Below are positions 37,701 to 47,553 of a DNA stretch of 60,000 nucleotides, piece after piece. The position numbers were made by a program, and so were the translations under genes. The stretch's first letter is position 1. Each line of letters begins with the position of its first letter. Source of the stretch: Bugula neritina (lineage: Eukaryota > Bryozoa > Gymnolaemata > Cheilostomatida > Bugulidae). The notes beneath the pieces are model-generated. The model saw only the letters and a list, made by a program, of their open reading frames with translations, had not been told where the DNA came from and did not search any database. The stretch spans positions 11,299,980 through 11,359,979 of the forward strand of contig OZ037771.1 of NCBI GenBank assembly GCA_964035545.1, given 5' to 3'.

Positions 37701-40700
37701 ATCATATTTTTCAAACAACAGGAAACAGTACCACCTGAATACTACCAAGCTGCAATATGCAGCAGCGTTACTTCTGACCTCAAGATGCATAGAGTGTAAC
37801 ATGCAGTAATTCTATATCAAGATGCACAGTGCCATGTGTGAGCAGAAGTGTCAAGAGTAGAGCAATAACTAAGAGGTAAACTGCAGTTAAATTTAAACAA
37901 TCAGCAGAAGAAAGTTAGAATAATAAAAGAGATTCTGTTCTTGAGCATGCTCACTTCACACGTCTGCTCCTCAGCTTGAGACTCTTCCACCGACGGCTGA
38001 GCGAGGGAGGGTAGGAATGGGGTTATCAGTCTGTTTAGATGACATATCAAGATCACACTAGCTTGTTGCAGATCTATGGTGGCTTCCGGGTCCTTTGATA
38101 TCTACAAAGTAATTTGAATATCATTAGATAAGGTTAAGGAAGTAACTGAGTTGAGTTTGGAGAGACGCCCATACGCCACACATATGTCAACTGTAGAGGC
38201 AACCAGAAAAACTACCAGTAAAACATTATGATTTATTCAAACAGTTACAGCTTATTTTGCAATAGGTGAGTAGTAGGTGAGTCGTAAGTGAGTAGTAGGT
38301 GAGTAGTAGGTGAGTAGTAGGTGAGTGGCAGGTGAGCTAAACTCGTCTGAAAGTAATGCAGGTAAAAAGTGACGCAGTGCACTTACCTGCAAGTACTGCA
38401 GATAGCAGGTGGTGGGAGACAGAGTATAAGATCCAAACTCTTTGTTATACAGGTGATCTTCTCCCCCTCTAGAAGGCATAGTCTACAGGAGAACACAGGC
38501 TATGACTTATCATGTGCTATGAGCTATACACTATGTGCTATACACTATGTGCTATAGGCTATACGCTATGTGCTATACACTATGTGCTACACGCTATGTG
38601 CAAGGTGTTAGGTGGACATGCTTAACACAGCTAGTAATATTGTATACAGCATCACCTAGCAAGACTCCGTTTCTTTAGAGCTTGGATTACAGGTTTGAAT
38701 CAAGCATGTGTTGTTTAATCAATAATATAATATTATACATATATAATAATATAATATTATATATGTATAATAATATAATATTATATATGTACAATAATAT
38801 AATATTATATATGTATAATAATATAATATTATATATGTATAATAATATATTATATATGTATAATGCTAGGGACTTCACTTGTTGATTAGAAATAATCACA
38901 TGTACTGAATACTGCGGGTCAACTGCATATAGAACAATAGAATAGTTGTATCTAATAAAATCTAGAGCTACAGCAGGAGTGAGTTGGCAGAAATTACATC
39001 AAATACAGCCAATATAATGACTAAAACTATGTATATGGAATATAAATACCAACAGAATGGCACGCAGGCTTAGTTTTTAACGATAGTCACAGGTGTGCAA
39101 TAACAACTGCAGGCCTCGAAAAGACCAGCAGACAGCCTATACATCAACCTCAACCATTAGTAGGCACATGCAACGGAATAATCTAGAAAGATTTCTTGAG
39201 TAAAATGTCTTTTCATTTGTCAGCAGCTGCCCAGACTGACCTGCAGTCTCTGGACGAGGGGTATCAAGGGGGCAGACGTCAGACCTCTACTTCGGTTATC
39301 ACTCTTAGCCGTATGCCAGAGGTTCCAGAGAAGGAGTATAACATCAAGGAGGTCGGTGATGGAGCCCCGCTGAGCTGCTAGTTCACAGTAGAGAGCTAAG
39401 GCTACCATCTGGTCATTCAGAGGTACAGCTGATCTTGAGGCTGTCTGTAAAACTTCCCTGTAGAAGGTAGAGTGAGTAACATAGACAGCTGTGTGTAGTC
39501 ATTATATATGTATACAGTCAATCTGTAGAATATAGAGTGAGTAACATAGACAGCTGTGTGTAGTCATTATATATGTATATAGTCAAACAGTAGAATATAG
39601 AGTGAGTAACATAGACAGCTGTGTGCAGTCATTATATATGTATATAGTCAATCTGTAGAAGGTAGAGTGAGTAACATAGAAAGCTGCACATATCATTATA
39701 TATGTATATAGTCAATCTGTAGAATGAATACTACCAGAATAACAGACCAACTTTTTCAATCAAACAGTAATTCCAAGTAAGGACTGTTCAGAGACAGCAC
39801 GTGTAAATGAGAGAGTCAGGCAAATGTAACTAATTGTGTTAAGTAATCTAGTCATATATCACGATCAATCAGGAGTGAATCATACTACTGAAGTCTAAAC
39901 AATGCACAGGTTGCTTACCCATTGATAACTGTTCGGAGAAACTTAGAGGTCCTGGTAACCATGTCAAACCAGACTTTAGAGATGCCGGTTTCATTGAACA
40001 GACTGGCATTAGGCAGCAGTCTGTAAACACCATGACCAACTTTAATAGATCTATTTATAACATGCTATACGTAACATGACTGACTGTTCTCAAACACAAT
40101 AATGGCTGAAACACAAAGTCACCCGGAAATACATGTACAATTAGGTACATTTATGGCTGGCTACAAATATTACAGATAACGCACACACTGCATACGACTC
40201 GCACACTACAAACGACACATACAATACAGATGAGTCATACACTAAAGATGAGTCATACACTACAGATGAGTCATACACTACAGATGAGTCATACACTACA
40301 GATGAGTCATACACTACAGATGAGTCATACACTACAGATGAGTCATACACTACAGATGAGTCATACACTACAGCCGAGTCATACACTACAGATGAGTCAT
40401 ACACTACAGATGAGTCATACACTAAAGATGAGTCATACACTACAGCCGAGTTACAAAATGTAGAAGGATCGTATTAGCAATTGTGTTGAGCCAAATATCC
40501 AACCAATACTGTGAATGAACATAGAATAATCCTCGATATTTCTTTCTTTTACAGGATTTGGAATTCACCCAACAAAATGATGAGCATATAACTACGTTCC
40601 CATTACTTCAGATTATGCAAATAGATTTTTCATTCGCTGTTTGGGAACCACAGCCATACGTTAAGGCAAAAGGATCCATTCAAAGCATTGGGAACGCAGA

Positions 40701-43700
40701 GCATGTACGCATGTGAAATAAAGTAATGGTACAGAGTTGTAACATCACATAATATTATTATTACAGAATTATACCTCATAGCCTCTGTACTGTCCTGCAG
40801 AAGGCCACAGCAGAGGTCGGTATCTTCACCCGACCTCCATGTCCGTCTTAGAAAAGCAAAGGCAAAACTGAGAGCAGTCTGAGAGCCTACTTTAGCTAAT
40901 CCTGACATCATTTCCTCCTGAGGGGTCACGTGACTGGAAAATACAAGAATATATCCATATATGACATAAAATGCGCAACAAACACACAACTAAGCTGAAG
41001 GCAAATACAAGCAATAAGACTAAGTTATTAGTGAAACTGATGATAATATCAATAGTTTACAAAGTGAGGAAAAACTTGGACTGATAAGATTCGCAGTTTA
41101 AGTCTCCATTGAGGCGACATAACATCTCAACACATGCATATACACTCATTATATGATCTACCAAGTTAAGACATAAAATTCAGAAATTCTTTGCTCTCGT
41201 GTCCTTTCACCATTATTGAACTAGAATGTTGCTATTGTAGTTTGTCTGCGTGTATAGCAGTGAGACATCAACAAAAAATTTTATTTTCAAAATTTTTCCC
41301 ATAGAAAGCATGGGACTTCTTTGGCTACGTCAATCACAGCATCATGAGATATTATATATGTTATAGGATACACTATAGAAAGCCCAAGCCTATCACATTA
41401 TATTGATTTTTATTAGCCTGGAGCAGTGGCTAAAATATTGAGTGAATTATTGAAACGTTTGAGAGTTGACGGCTACTTCTATTTATATCCCACAGCATAT
41501 TACTACACCCTTTATGTACATCTTCCCCAACAGTTATGGAGCTATTGAATACAGATATTATATGACACACCATATCTTATATGCAAAACATATTGAACCA
41601 GCATAGGAAGAAAAAAATGCATAAAATGATACTAAAACGATCACATGAGCTTGTCTTATGTGTAGGGTTTCTAATAATATGGGGGCAAAAACCTGCAGAA
41701 ATCATATTTAAAATGATTGGTTTTTACGTTTTCACATTGCTTAGAAAAGTCAGTCATCTGCTATAAATTCATAGATTCTGCAGACAAAGGCCAATTTGTA
41801 AAAAAGGTAACTATTTGCAAAAATTGTCAATGAGTTTATTAATTACACTTGTTGAGCGACACAGGCTGGGTTCAGACACCTTCCTTACCTCTTCTGAGTA
41901 GAGATGTTGGAGGCAGTGACAGCAGATTTATATTTGGCTAAACTGATTTTGTTGCTAGGTTGGCGGTGTCGAGCTAAGGCTATCATGTACCTCTTCAGTA
42001 TCATGAGACGCTGTACTAAGATTGATGTTGACAGGGTACACGCAGCTACCTGTTTGCCTATTTTCATATTCTCTTGGAGAAGTAGCTCAGCCCCCAGCTT
42101 CAAATCTGACATACCTGCAACAGGCGGAGAGTAGGGCTAGACAGGAGGAAGGCGGGCTAGACAGGTGGAGAGTAGGGCTAGACAGGTGGAAGGCGGGCTA
42201 GACAGGTGGAGAGTAGGGCTAGACAGGTGGAAGGCGGGGCTACACAGGATGAGGGTGGGGCTAGACAGGAGGAAGGCAGGGCTAGACAGATGGAGATGGA
42301 AACATTGAAAAATGCCAAAGCTGTTTTAGTTAAAGCTTTAGACTATCTTTGAGCACATACTATAATTCTATATTTCAAATATATATATATTTCCATCTTC
42401 ACGCTGTTGACTGATATAATTACAGTAAGACCAGACATTTCATCTACACTTGAAAACATTTCTCCAGATGGTGGATACAATTAGCTACACAATATAAATA
42501 TATATACTAGACATTATAGCCATTTACACTTGTATATATACCTGTAAAATCATATAGATAAAACCATGCCCTCCATCCATGTCATTGTATTCATATATTA
42601 AAAGTCTTATATTTATTGGTTGATCTATTACAATGTATTTTCTTAGTTGACCTATAGAATAATACATAAAAATCATGACGATAAGTTGCACTCTCAACAT
42701 TACTACATTCACCCACCAACAGACTGCTTCCATGTCCAGGAACTGATCACCTGCTCGGAATGCTTATGCTGTGATGTCACTTCCTCCTGAGATGCATCTA
42801 GCTGCGCACATGCTGTGCAGTTACATCCCGGTTCTTCGCACACTCCATTACAGCAGTGGCAGGTAAGGACCCTCTTCCCACAGTAGTGCTTAGAATTCTC
42901 TCCTGGGAATATCGATTTAGAGATAATACAATGGTCATGTACATCTGTGTATTGACATTTTATGTGTTAGAACGAACTAGAAGCATTCGTCTCAAGAAGG
43001 GGAGATGACATTTCAGCTAATCTCCATCAGTTACTTTCTGAGTCACGATGCTTATGAGTCACAAGAGAATATGAGTCAAAAGCTCCTCTAATGCTTACTC
43101 ACAGAACACTGGTGATATCTCATACATGCCTCACTAGTATCCAGTTACTCTCGGTGAAAGAAGCAAAAGCAAGGCTTTTACACCTGCTAGTGACTTACAT
43201 GGAATTCCTGTATTGTAGGTGCCAGCTCAAACAGACCAACAGCTTTTTGTTACAAAAGATAACTTGGATTCAAACCTCAAAAATCTTGCTGGATAAGCAC
43301 ATGCTCTACTACTTGCACCACTTATGTCATATCATTCTAATGTCATATAACTAGAACATTCCTGGTGAGAAGGGTAATGCAACTAGTTTGCATATGGAAA
43401 CTGAAATAGTAATTTGCAAGTAGTTCACCCAGTCGATGCTGTCATACACTACTGACACATTCACATCACATGGAGATTTAGGTATGATGCCACCTTGCAC
43501 AATGTCCTGCTGATTATATAGGCGTAACTATGAAAATGATATAATTAAAAATTAAAGTATAAATTTTGAATAAAAAAACAAAATTGAAAGCATCTTTTCT
43601 ACAAAACACTTGATCAACATCCTTTCACCATCTGAAGAGCTATGAGTAATAATCATGTGTATACATAATCTCAACATTTACTATGATTAAATCTAAACAG

Positions 43701-44857
43701 AGCATCTCCAGAGATTTTCAGTTTCATTTTGTCTACCACCAACCTAACTTCCAAATTCAGATAACTGAGTATCCTTTCTTTTAACGATATCAAAATTTTA
43801 AAGATGACGCAATGAGTTGGACTTTGAAAATTATTAATTATAGTAATTATACATTATTTTCCAATAATAGGTATTAATTGTTGAAGTTTTTGAAAACCCC
43901 TTAAAGTTTAAACTAAAAAACCAGCACTTTTAGCAAGTTTCAAAACTTCTTTACTTGGTTTGTACACAGGCGAAAGCCATACCATGTGGTTTTCAGCAAA
44001 CAATATATTGTAATAACACAGCTCAAAGGCAGTGGTGCAAATAATTTTAAAACCAAAATCATGTGATTAGGTCAATCAGGCATTAATTACTCATTATTGT
44101 ACAATGTATGCTCATGTGATCTATGTGCTAATGCGTTCTATGTACCCCATACCCTCTATGGCCCAAGCTAACAAAATCAAAATATTCAATCACAGACATC
44201 CAGTACACATCTCACCTTATCACAAACTTGATGTGAGAAAAGCCTTGATTTGCACATGTCAATAAAAAAGCAGCAGGAATGGTAACAATAGAAGTTGAGC
44301 TGAAAAAGATGATAACTTATTTACAATTGAAATTAATAAAACAAGCATATGGAGCACACCTTTTTTAGAAGTATGGCCTTCGCTATTTATTGTAGGTTTG
44401 GCATCATCGGAATTAGAAGTCAGTTCCCTGGTCTGTACTAAATCATTCCACAGGAAGCTGAGAGAAGATGGCTGAAATATATCCTGCAACGCAGCACAAA
44501 CACATTCAACTTATAAAACAAAACGCCTTAAGATTTCAGCAGACAAATGCAATGAGCCACCAGCAAGAGAAGTTGCACCAAAGTAAATCATGGCAGACTG
44601 ATAAGCTCACATGCTACATTTTCAAACAAACTTTTCATTGACACTAGATAACAAATTGACATAGATTAAAAAAAAACTTCAACAACAATATAGAAAAATC
44701 TGCCAAACACACATGTATTCATAACTATTCAATTATAAAACTTTGAATACAATTAACACAAATCTGACACACAATATACCTGCAAATCTATTTTCAGCCA
44801 CTTGGCATCAAGCTTAGCCTGAGGGCATAATCTCAGGTTGTCCGAAGAGCCATACAT
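16693..44857 (-). CDS. HERC2: HERC2-like giant E3 ubiquitin ligase, N-terminal ~1,930 residues (38 exons)
   Basis: In animals HERC2 is a very large HECT-type ubiquitin ligase and scaffold acting in DNA repair, centrosome and trafficking roles (family knowledge). I chained 38 exons from ATG 44857 to donor 16692, all GT-AG, about 5.78 kb of coding sequence. The domain order is that of human HERC2: N-terminal LDxKWLK motif, RCC1 propeller, cytochrome b5-like, helical repeats, then MIB/HERC2. The b5 plus MIB combination separates it from HERC1. Phases agree at every junction except between 30328 and 26518. The second half (ZZ, DOC, two more propellers, HECT) is not in the window; the last exon ends in an open donor, so the gene continues left, beyond 1. 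Confidence 0.93.
17055..17299 (-). CDS. HERC2: HERC2 exon 37: MIB/HERC2 domain
   Basis: Encodes [14 protein letters not shown], then [18 protein letters not shown] through [16 protein letters not shown], a complete MIB/HERC2 domain of about 65 residues. The donor is weak (CAG/GTCTTT), but the phase to the next exon is exact and gives NSYR-MGKE, as in human HERC2. The acceptor follows a GT-rich microsatellite. Confidence 0.95.
17312..17525. repeat. GT/AT-rich cryptic microsatellite
   Basis: TGTATGTG and CTATGTGTG units over about 200 bp, ending 12 bases from the acceptor of HERC2 exon 37. Confidence 0.9.
17877..23169 (-). CDS. HERC2: HERC2 exons 27-36: helical segment before the MIB domain
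   Basis: Exons 23169-23035, 22687-22570, 21753-21537, 21195-21036, 20811-20610, 20262-20153, 19802-19620, 18844-18708, 18418-18232 and 18110-17889 (or 17877; two in-phase donors 12 bases apart). Landmarks are [62 protein letters not shown] and [12 protein letters not shown], all in the human order. Exon 32 is a Ser/Ala/Thr-rich variable linker. Confidence 0.9.
19389..19600. repeat. Possible hAT-type end and a two-copy ~50-bp repeat
   Basis: CAGGGTTGGGG followed by a GTAATT-rich stretch at 19389-19430 resembles one end of a hAT-type MITE, but no matching right end was found. At 19515-19595 a unit with CATGCATACACAG occurs twice. Within a HERC2 intron. Confidence 0.3.
20278..20450. repeat. Minisatellite, ~46-bp unit, about 4 copies
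   Basis: Degenerate copies of a unit with GAGTATAATATAG and GTGTTGATACAGACA, beginning 16 bases from the acceptor of HERC2 exon 32. A CACAGACAGA microsatellite lies nearby at 20520-20590, beside the donor of exon 31. Confidence 0.85.
21775..22377. repeat. 24-bp minisatellite with a 144-bp higher-order period
   Basis: About 25 copies of a 24-bp unit (TATATATAGAATAGAAATAC type). A variant unit beginning GATCATATATGG recurs at 21873, 22017, 22161 and 22305, exactly every 144 bp, so six-unit blocks have been amplified. It starts about 20 bases from the acceptor of HERC2 exon 29. Confidence 0.95.
22860..23034. repeat. CAGACAGA microsatellite
   Basis: An impure CAGA tetramer tract, contiguous with the donor of HERC2 exon 27 at 23034. 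Confidence 0.93.
23465..23705. repeat. TATAG-rich low-complexity tract
   Basis: Irregular TATAGTATAG and ATATAGAATATAG repeats in the intron between HERC2 exons 26 and 27. Confidence 0.8.
23742..24639 (-). CDS. HERC2: HERC2 exons 25-26: cytochrome b5-like domain
   Basis: Exons 24639-24506 and 23873-23742. The first gives [19 protein letters not shown] then [14 protein letters not shown], the typical b5-like opening; the second ends [10 protein letters not shown], like human FCVGQYLE. The haem-ligand HPGG motif of true cytochrome b5 is absent, as in HERC2. Confidence 0.9.
24060..24500. repeat. Two adjoining minisatellites
   Basis: 24060-24200 has a TAGTAGTACTATAAC type unit of about 27 bp; 24215-24495 has GCTATCGTAGTGC and GCTACAGCTGCG type units of 22-23 bp. 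The second runs up to the donor of HERC2 exon 25 at 24505. Confidence 0.85.
24990..25128 (-). mobile_element. tRNA-derived SINE
   Basis: On the minus strand, GTGGTCTAGGGG (A box) and GGTTCGAACCC (B box) lie 40-45 bases apart in a tRNA-like head, followed by a tail region with GAATGCTCTTCCTAAC. The 3' side does not pair with the 5' side as an acceptor stem should, so it is not a functional tRNA. Two related decayed copies occur in the window (34268, 47285). Confidence 0.75.
25312..32206 (-). CDS. HERC2: HERC2 exons 19-24: linker between RLD1 and cytochrome b5 domain
   Basis: Exons 32206-32098, 30722-30595, 30494-30328, 26518-26399, 26301-26152 and 25497-25312. Recognisable pieces are [45 protein letters not shown] and LFPELVSS with DLAWPGMF. 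The phase does not match between 30328 (two bases left over) and 26518 (one needed). Relative to human HERC2 about 25 residues are missing exactly there, so one exon was not found in that 3.8-kb intron. Confidence 0.85.
26659..29964. mobile_element. 3.3-kb terminal-inverted-repeat element without a transposase
   Basis: The ends are inverted copies: the left AAATTGATTCTCCAATTATA at 26659 matches the reverse complement of the right end at 29964. Similarity continues through ATATGTGACC and ACAAAAC...GGGATGT, and a subterminal motif TTTAAAGTTGG is found about 235 bases in from both ends. TA flanks each end (26657-26658, 29965-29966), consistent with a TA target duplication. The interior is AT-rich with no frame longer than about 60 codons. 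It lies in the HERC2 intron between exons 21 and 22. Confidence 0.75.
31090..32090. repeat. 21-bp minisatellite, about 47 copies
   Basis: Near-perfect copies of a unit read as TCTGATATACAGTCTATACTA. Because 21 is a multiple of 3 it stays open as a heptapeptide repeat, but it is flanked by splice sites and is intronic. It begins 7 bases from the donor of HERC2 exon 19. Confidence 0.97.
32707..37551 (-). CDS. HERC2: HERC2 exons 10-18: first RCC1 beta-propeller (RLD1)
   Basis: Exons 37551-37375, 37180-37017, 36688-36549, 36036-35923, 35456-35363, 34701-34524, 33664-33551, 33158-32958 and 32832-32707. Repeated RCC1 blades are visible: [42 protein letters not shown] with [13 protein letters not shown], and VYTWGTF with AACGSNQ. 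Exon 17 ([13 protein letters not shown] to [12 protein letters not shown]) matches the segment after RLD1 in human HERC2. One blade between exons 14 and 15 looks about 8 residues short, so a micro-exon or alternative boundary may have been missed. Confidence 0.9.
33960..34200. repeat. TATAGT-rich low-complexity tract
   Basis: Irregular copies of TAATATAGTTATATAA-like units within a HERC2 intron. Confidence 0.7.
34268..34345 (+). mobile_element. Decayed tRNA-derived SINE head
   Basis: TGGCATTGTGCGTAAAGGCA (A-box region), CCTGCCTCACATGCCTATTG and a degenerate B box TTTCGTTGAAAC resemble a tRNA-like SINE head. Confidence 0.45.
34935..35355. repeat. ~21-bp minisatellite
   Basis: Around 20 copies of a CATATAGCACCATCATATAAA type unit, ending a few bases from the donor of HERC2 exon 14. 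Confidence 0.93.
35443..35554. repeat. 56-bp tandem duplication spanning an exon-intron junction
   Basis: Two copies (35443-35498 and 35499-35554). The first includes the acceptor and first 14 coding bases of HERC2 exon 14; the second repeats both, with GAAACGTAATTTCC in place of GAAATGTTATTTCC. Confidence 0.9.
36295..36400. repeat. Degenerate ~25-bp tandem repeat
   Basis: Four rough copies containing CATTGTATAGTACAG-like sequence in a HERC2 intron. Confidence 0.6.
37955..42114 (-). CDS. HERC2: HERC2 exons 4-9: N-terminal helical region
   Basis: Exons 42114-41889, 40933-40775, 40020-39919, 39457-39241, 38482-38387 and 38101-37955. They carry the best-conserved HERC2 stretch seen here: [21 protein letters not shown] in exon 5, [13 protein letters not shown] in exon 6 and [16 protein letters not shown] in exon 7. 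Exon 7's acceptor at 39458 is set by phase; a nearer AG at 39439 would break the frame. Confidence 0.9.
38262..38335. repeat. (AGGTGAGTAGT)n minisatellite
   Basis: About seven copies of a 10-11-bp unit in the intron about 50 bases downstream of HERC2 exon 8. Confidence 0.85.
38508..38600. repeat. CTATGTGCTATACA tandem repeat
   Basis: Copies of a ~15-bp unit beginning about 25 bases from the acceptor of HERC2 exon 8. Confidence 0.85.
38715..38866. repeat. 27-bp AT-only minisatellite
   Basis: Five to six copies of an AATAATATAATATTATATATGT-type unit, which is nearly palindromic. Confidence 0.9.
39455..39725. repeat. 65-bp minisatellite carrying copies of a splice acceptor
   Basis: About four copies with starts of the AGTGAGTAAC motif at 39471, 39536, 39601 and 39666. 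On the minus strand each unit contains CTCACTCTAnnTTCTAC followed by AG in three of four copies; the lowest one is the true acceptor of HERC2 exon 7. Confidence 0.92.
40218..40455. repeat. 18-bp minisatellite
   Basis: About 13 copies of GAGTCATACACTACAGAT with few substitutions, between HERC2 exons 5 and 6. Confidence 0.96.
42120..42290. repeat. GC-rich ~23-bp minisatellite
   Basis: Seven or so copies of GGGCTAGACAGGTGGAGAGTA-like units. On the minus strand this is a long pyrimidine-rich stretch leading directly to the acceptor of HERC2 exon 4. Confidence 0.9.
42717..44857 (-). CDS. HERC2: HERC2 exons 1-3: start codon and Cys-rich insert
   Basis: Exon 1 is 44857-44780 (26 codons from [12 protein letters not shown] matches the human N-terminus as remembered). 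Exon 2 is 44483-44360, exon 3 42902-42717. Exon 3 encodes C75-X6-C82-X-CC-X3-C89-X4-C94-X-C96-X2-C99, eight cysteines that could bind zinc; the human protein lacks this as far as I recall. It is followed by SSWTWK, matching the conserved DSWVWGKQ region. The ATG at 44857 is favoured because the exon chain is in phase from it; the acceptor-like sequence just before it is weak. Confidence 0.85.
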
Positions 44858-46745
44858 TCCAGTAAGGAATAAAAGTTATTTAGTGTGCAGCATTGGATTA
44901 GAGCAGGAAATCTGAGCAAAAGTAGATATATGTTAACAAAGAATAGTCATTGTATAATATTAAACTTCTATTTTAAAAGCTGAAAATATATTTAAGTAAA
45001 TATATTCAACATAATACAAAACCTATGGAATATTTTACAACAGTCTGTCAACTCAATTAGCCATTAGCTATGATTATATCACACAGTTAAAACTTTAGTT
45101 ACAAACAATACAATAATACAAAAACATAAAAAAATGCAAGGTAATTTAAGTGAAGTCTAAGAGCTAAAGCAGTTTTAAATCCTTAATTAAACAGCACAGT
45201 CAACTTCATTGAATTATTGAATATTTGTCTAAAAAGGTAAGTTTAATAATAGCAACACAATTTACAAAATTTAAATTCAAAATTTCTTTTTTTAAATCTA
45301 GACTATCTTTATTCCCATTTAGTTTAATTATCAATCATATGTCATTGATTGAAAAAGTGAAACCTAAATTTAAATCAAATATAGCGTTTGCTATTTTAGT
45401 AGCTAATACCCATAGTCATACTAATACTAATAGTGATACTCAGTACGAGTATGACTATGAGTATTAGTATTACTAAAATACTAAATAGTATTACTAGTAG
45501 TAATAGTAATACTCATACTGATACTCAGTATGAGTATTACTAAAATTAAAATAGCAATACTAATACTATTAGTAATGCTATTAGTATTAGTATTGATTAT
45601 AAATTTAAAATCAATCTCATAAAACTAAAATAGTCAAACTAAAACTAAGTTATACTCATAACACCTAATAACTCACAGGTCCTTAAAACAATTTTTTATA
45701 TATATTAGTTTGGGGCACTGGTTCAAATTTTTGAGAGAACATAAATTCTGTTGCTACATCTTCAATGTATAACACAGGCTTTTAGTTTTATCCATTTCTT
45801 CTTTACAAATTACATTTACTGCGCCTACCTCCTAAGTTCATAATGATGATCATCATCATGATTATGATAATTTTGATCTGCAAGTTAAAATATATCTATT
45901 ACTCTTTGTAAAATTATGAATATCAATATCACTATTAATACAACTACAAGTATATTACTATATCAATATGAAGACAAAGATTATCAGTATGATTATCATA
46001 ATGATAATGAATATGATAAATATAATCATTAATGATAAGCACTATGATTAATTATTTAATATTATGATTATCATTGATCACTAATCATTATGATTATCTA
46101 AATAATTATGTCAATCACTCAATCACCGACACCATGATTATGATATTCATATTGATATTCATATTGACTTTGAGGCTTGAGCATTTGATCATGAATGATT
46201 ATGATCATGATGGTACTCACTACTCAGGTAGTGATGATGATGACTTAGTTAAACCTAAAACTTTAACTTACTCATGGTGATTACATTTAATTTTATTATT
46301 ATGATTATCTTCATCTTAATCTTGCCTTACAGTTACTAATACTAATAGTAGTCATTACTACTACTAGTACTGTTAGAAATAACGAGTGCTAGTAAAACTG
46401 GCCTAGGGATAATAGTTTGAAATTCATATTTATATACCTGTGATAAACCTGTTGGTGCAGTTTAATTGATACTGTAAGTCTATGAGCATTCAAAAGGCAT
46501 TTTGCCTGCGTAACTCTCACTTTGGTCTATTAATTATAACTGGATTGGATATCTTGGTTTATACGTAAAGTTGTCTCCTTTGAATTAGTTACTGAAGATT
46601 AGATAAGAAAACTCTTTGTTATCATATTATTTGATGGTAGCAAGGAGTTATCTAGCCATTTTTCAATATAATATATACATAAAACGGCATAAGGGTGACA
46701 CAACTGCGTGTTTACTTTGCGCTATAGCTGCAACAGAAATAATTT

Positions 46746-46866
46746 TATAAGCAGCTTCGAGTTGGGGGTGAATGAGTGCAAAAAATTAGATTAGTTAACC
46801 TCCAACTTCAAACTTGAGAACTCCGAATTATTGCATTATTTTACTCCCAACTTGAAGCTGCTTATA
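46746..46866. mobile_element. Short foldback element
   Basis: TATAAGCAGCTTC at the left pairs with GAAGCTGCTTATA at the right; arms of about 40 bases flank a ~40-base centre. It looks like a tiny MITE or hairpin-forming repeat. Confidence 0.6.
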
Positions 46867-47284
46867 GAAATATTCTACTAGCTACTAGTTCCTTAGCCGC
46901 GCTTTCGATAATATACTTTGTTTCAATGTTAGAAAATAGGCTAAATCACGTGCCTCTGTTACCTATTACCAAATGCTTATACAGTATCATATGACTTTGG
47001 TTATGGCAATTATTTTAAACGTTGACAGTAACTGTTAGCTTTGTTTAGTATCAATAGTTTAATTATATCAGCTGTTATAATCATGCATTTTATTCACAGA
47101 TACCCTAAAGTTAACCCAAAACTAACTCCAAGTCAAATATTATTATTATATGATATTTAATTTGATAATATAAATCATAATGATAATGATAAATGATAGT
47201 GATGATCATAATCATAATGCTAATTTAAATTAAATTATTTGTTCATGTTATGTTTGTTTTTAAAAGGACTGCGCATGCTGTGGG

Positions 47285-47405
47285 ACAAGGGCAATTATAA
47301 CCTTCCTTGCATCACCATCGCACAGTCACATGCTAGGATTGGATCTCATGACTTAGTGCTCACTAATCCATCATTTTAGCCATTAAACCATTTTTGTCCT
47401 TTGCG
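47285..47405 (-). mobile_element. Decayed tRNA-derived SINE, same family as at 24990
   Basis: On the minus strand ATGGTTTAATGGCTAAAATG and AAGTCATGAGATCCAATCC line up with the A- and B-box parts of the copy at 24990-25128; the tail GGCAATTATAACC also matches. Confidence 0.6.
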
Positions 47406-47553
47406 TTTTCATGATTTTTGGATATGAAATTTTGACTTAGTCATTAAATCATCTATCTTCACAATCATTTAGCTATTTAGTGTGGGAAAGTATATAGAAA
47501 AAGCATTCTAAAATTATATTATTTTGCTTGCAGCTCCTGTGGGGTTTGCAAAA

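Larger units (their letters stand above)
44858..47533. other. Divergent intergenic region with simple repeats
   Basis: Lies between the 5' end of HERC2 (minus) and the double-FYVE gene (plus), so it probably holds both promoters. 45400-45600 and 46310-46380 are quasi-palindromic tracts of ACT/AGT/ATT triplets; 45840-46240 is rich in ATGAT/ATCAT. No clear TATA box or CpG-like stretch was seen. Confidence 0.5.

Noticed and set aside
43091-43354. 87-codon plus-strand frame
   Set aside because: No similarity recognised, antisense within a HERC2 intron, no splice or start support.
46074-46280. 68-codon frame upstream of the FYVE gene as a first exon
   Set aside because: Made of ATGAT-type simple sequence; no donor in a matching phase was evident.
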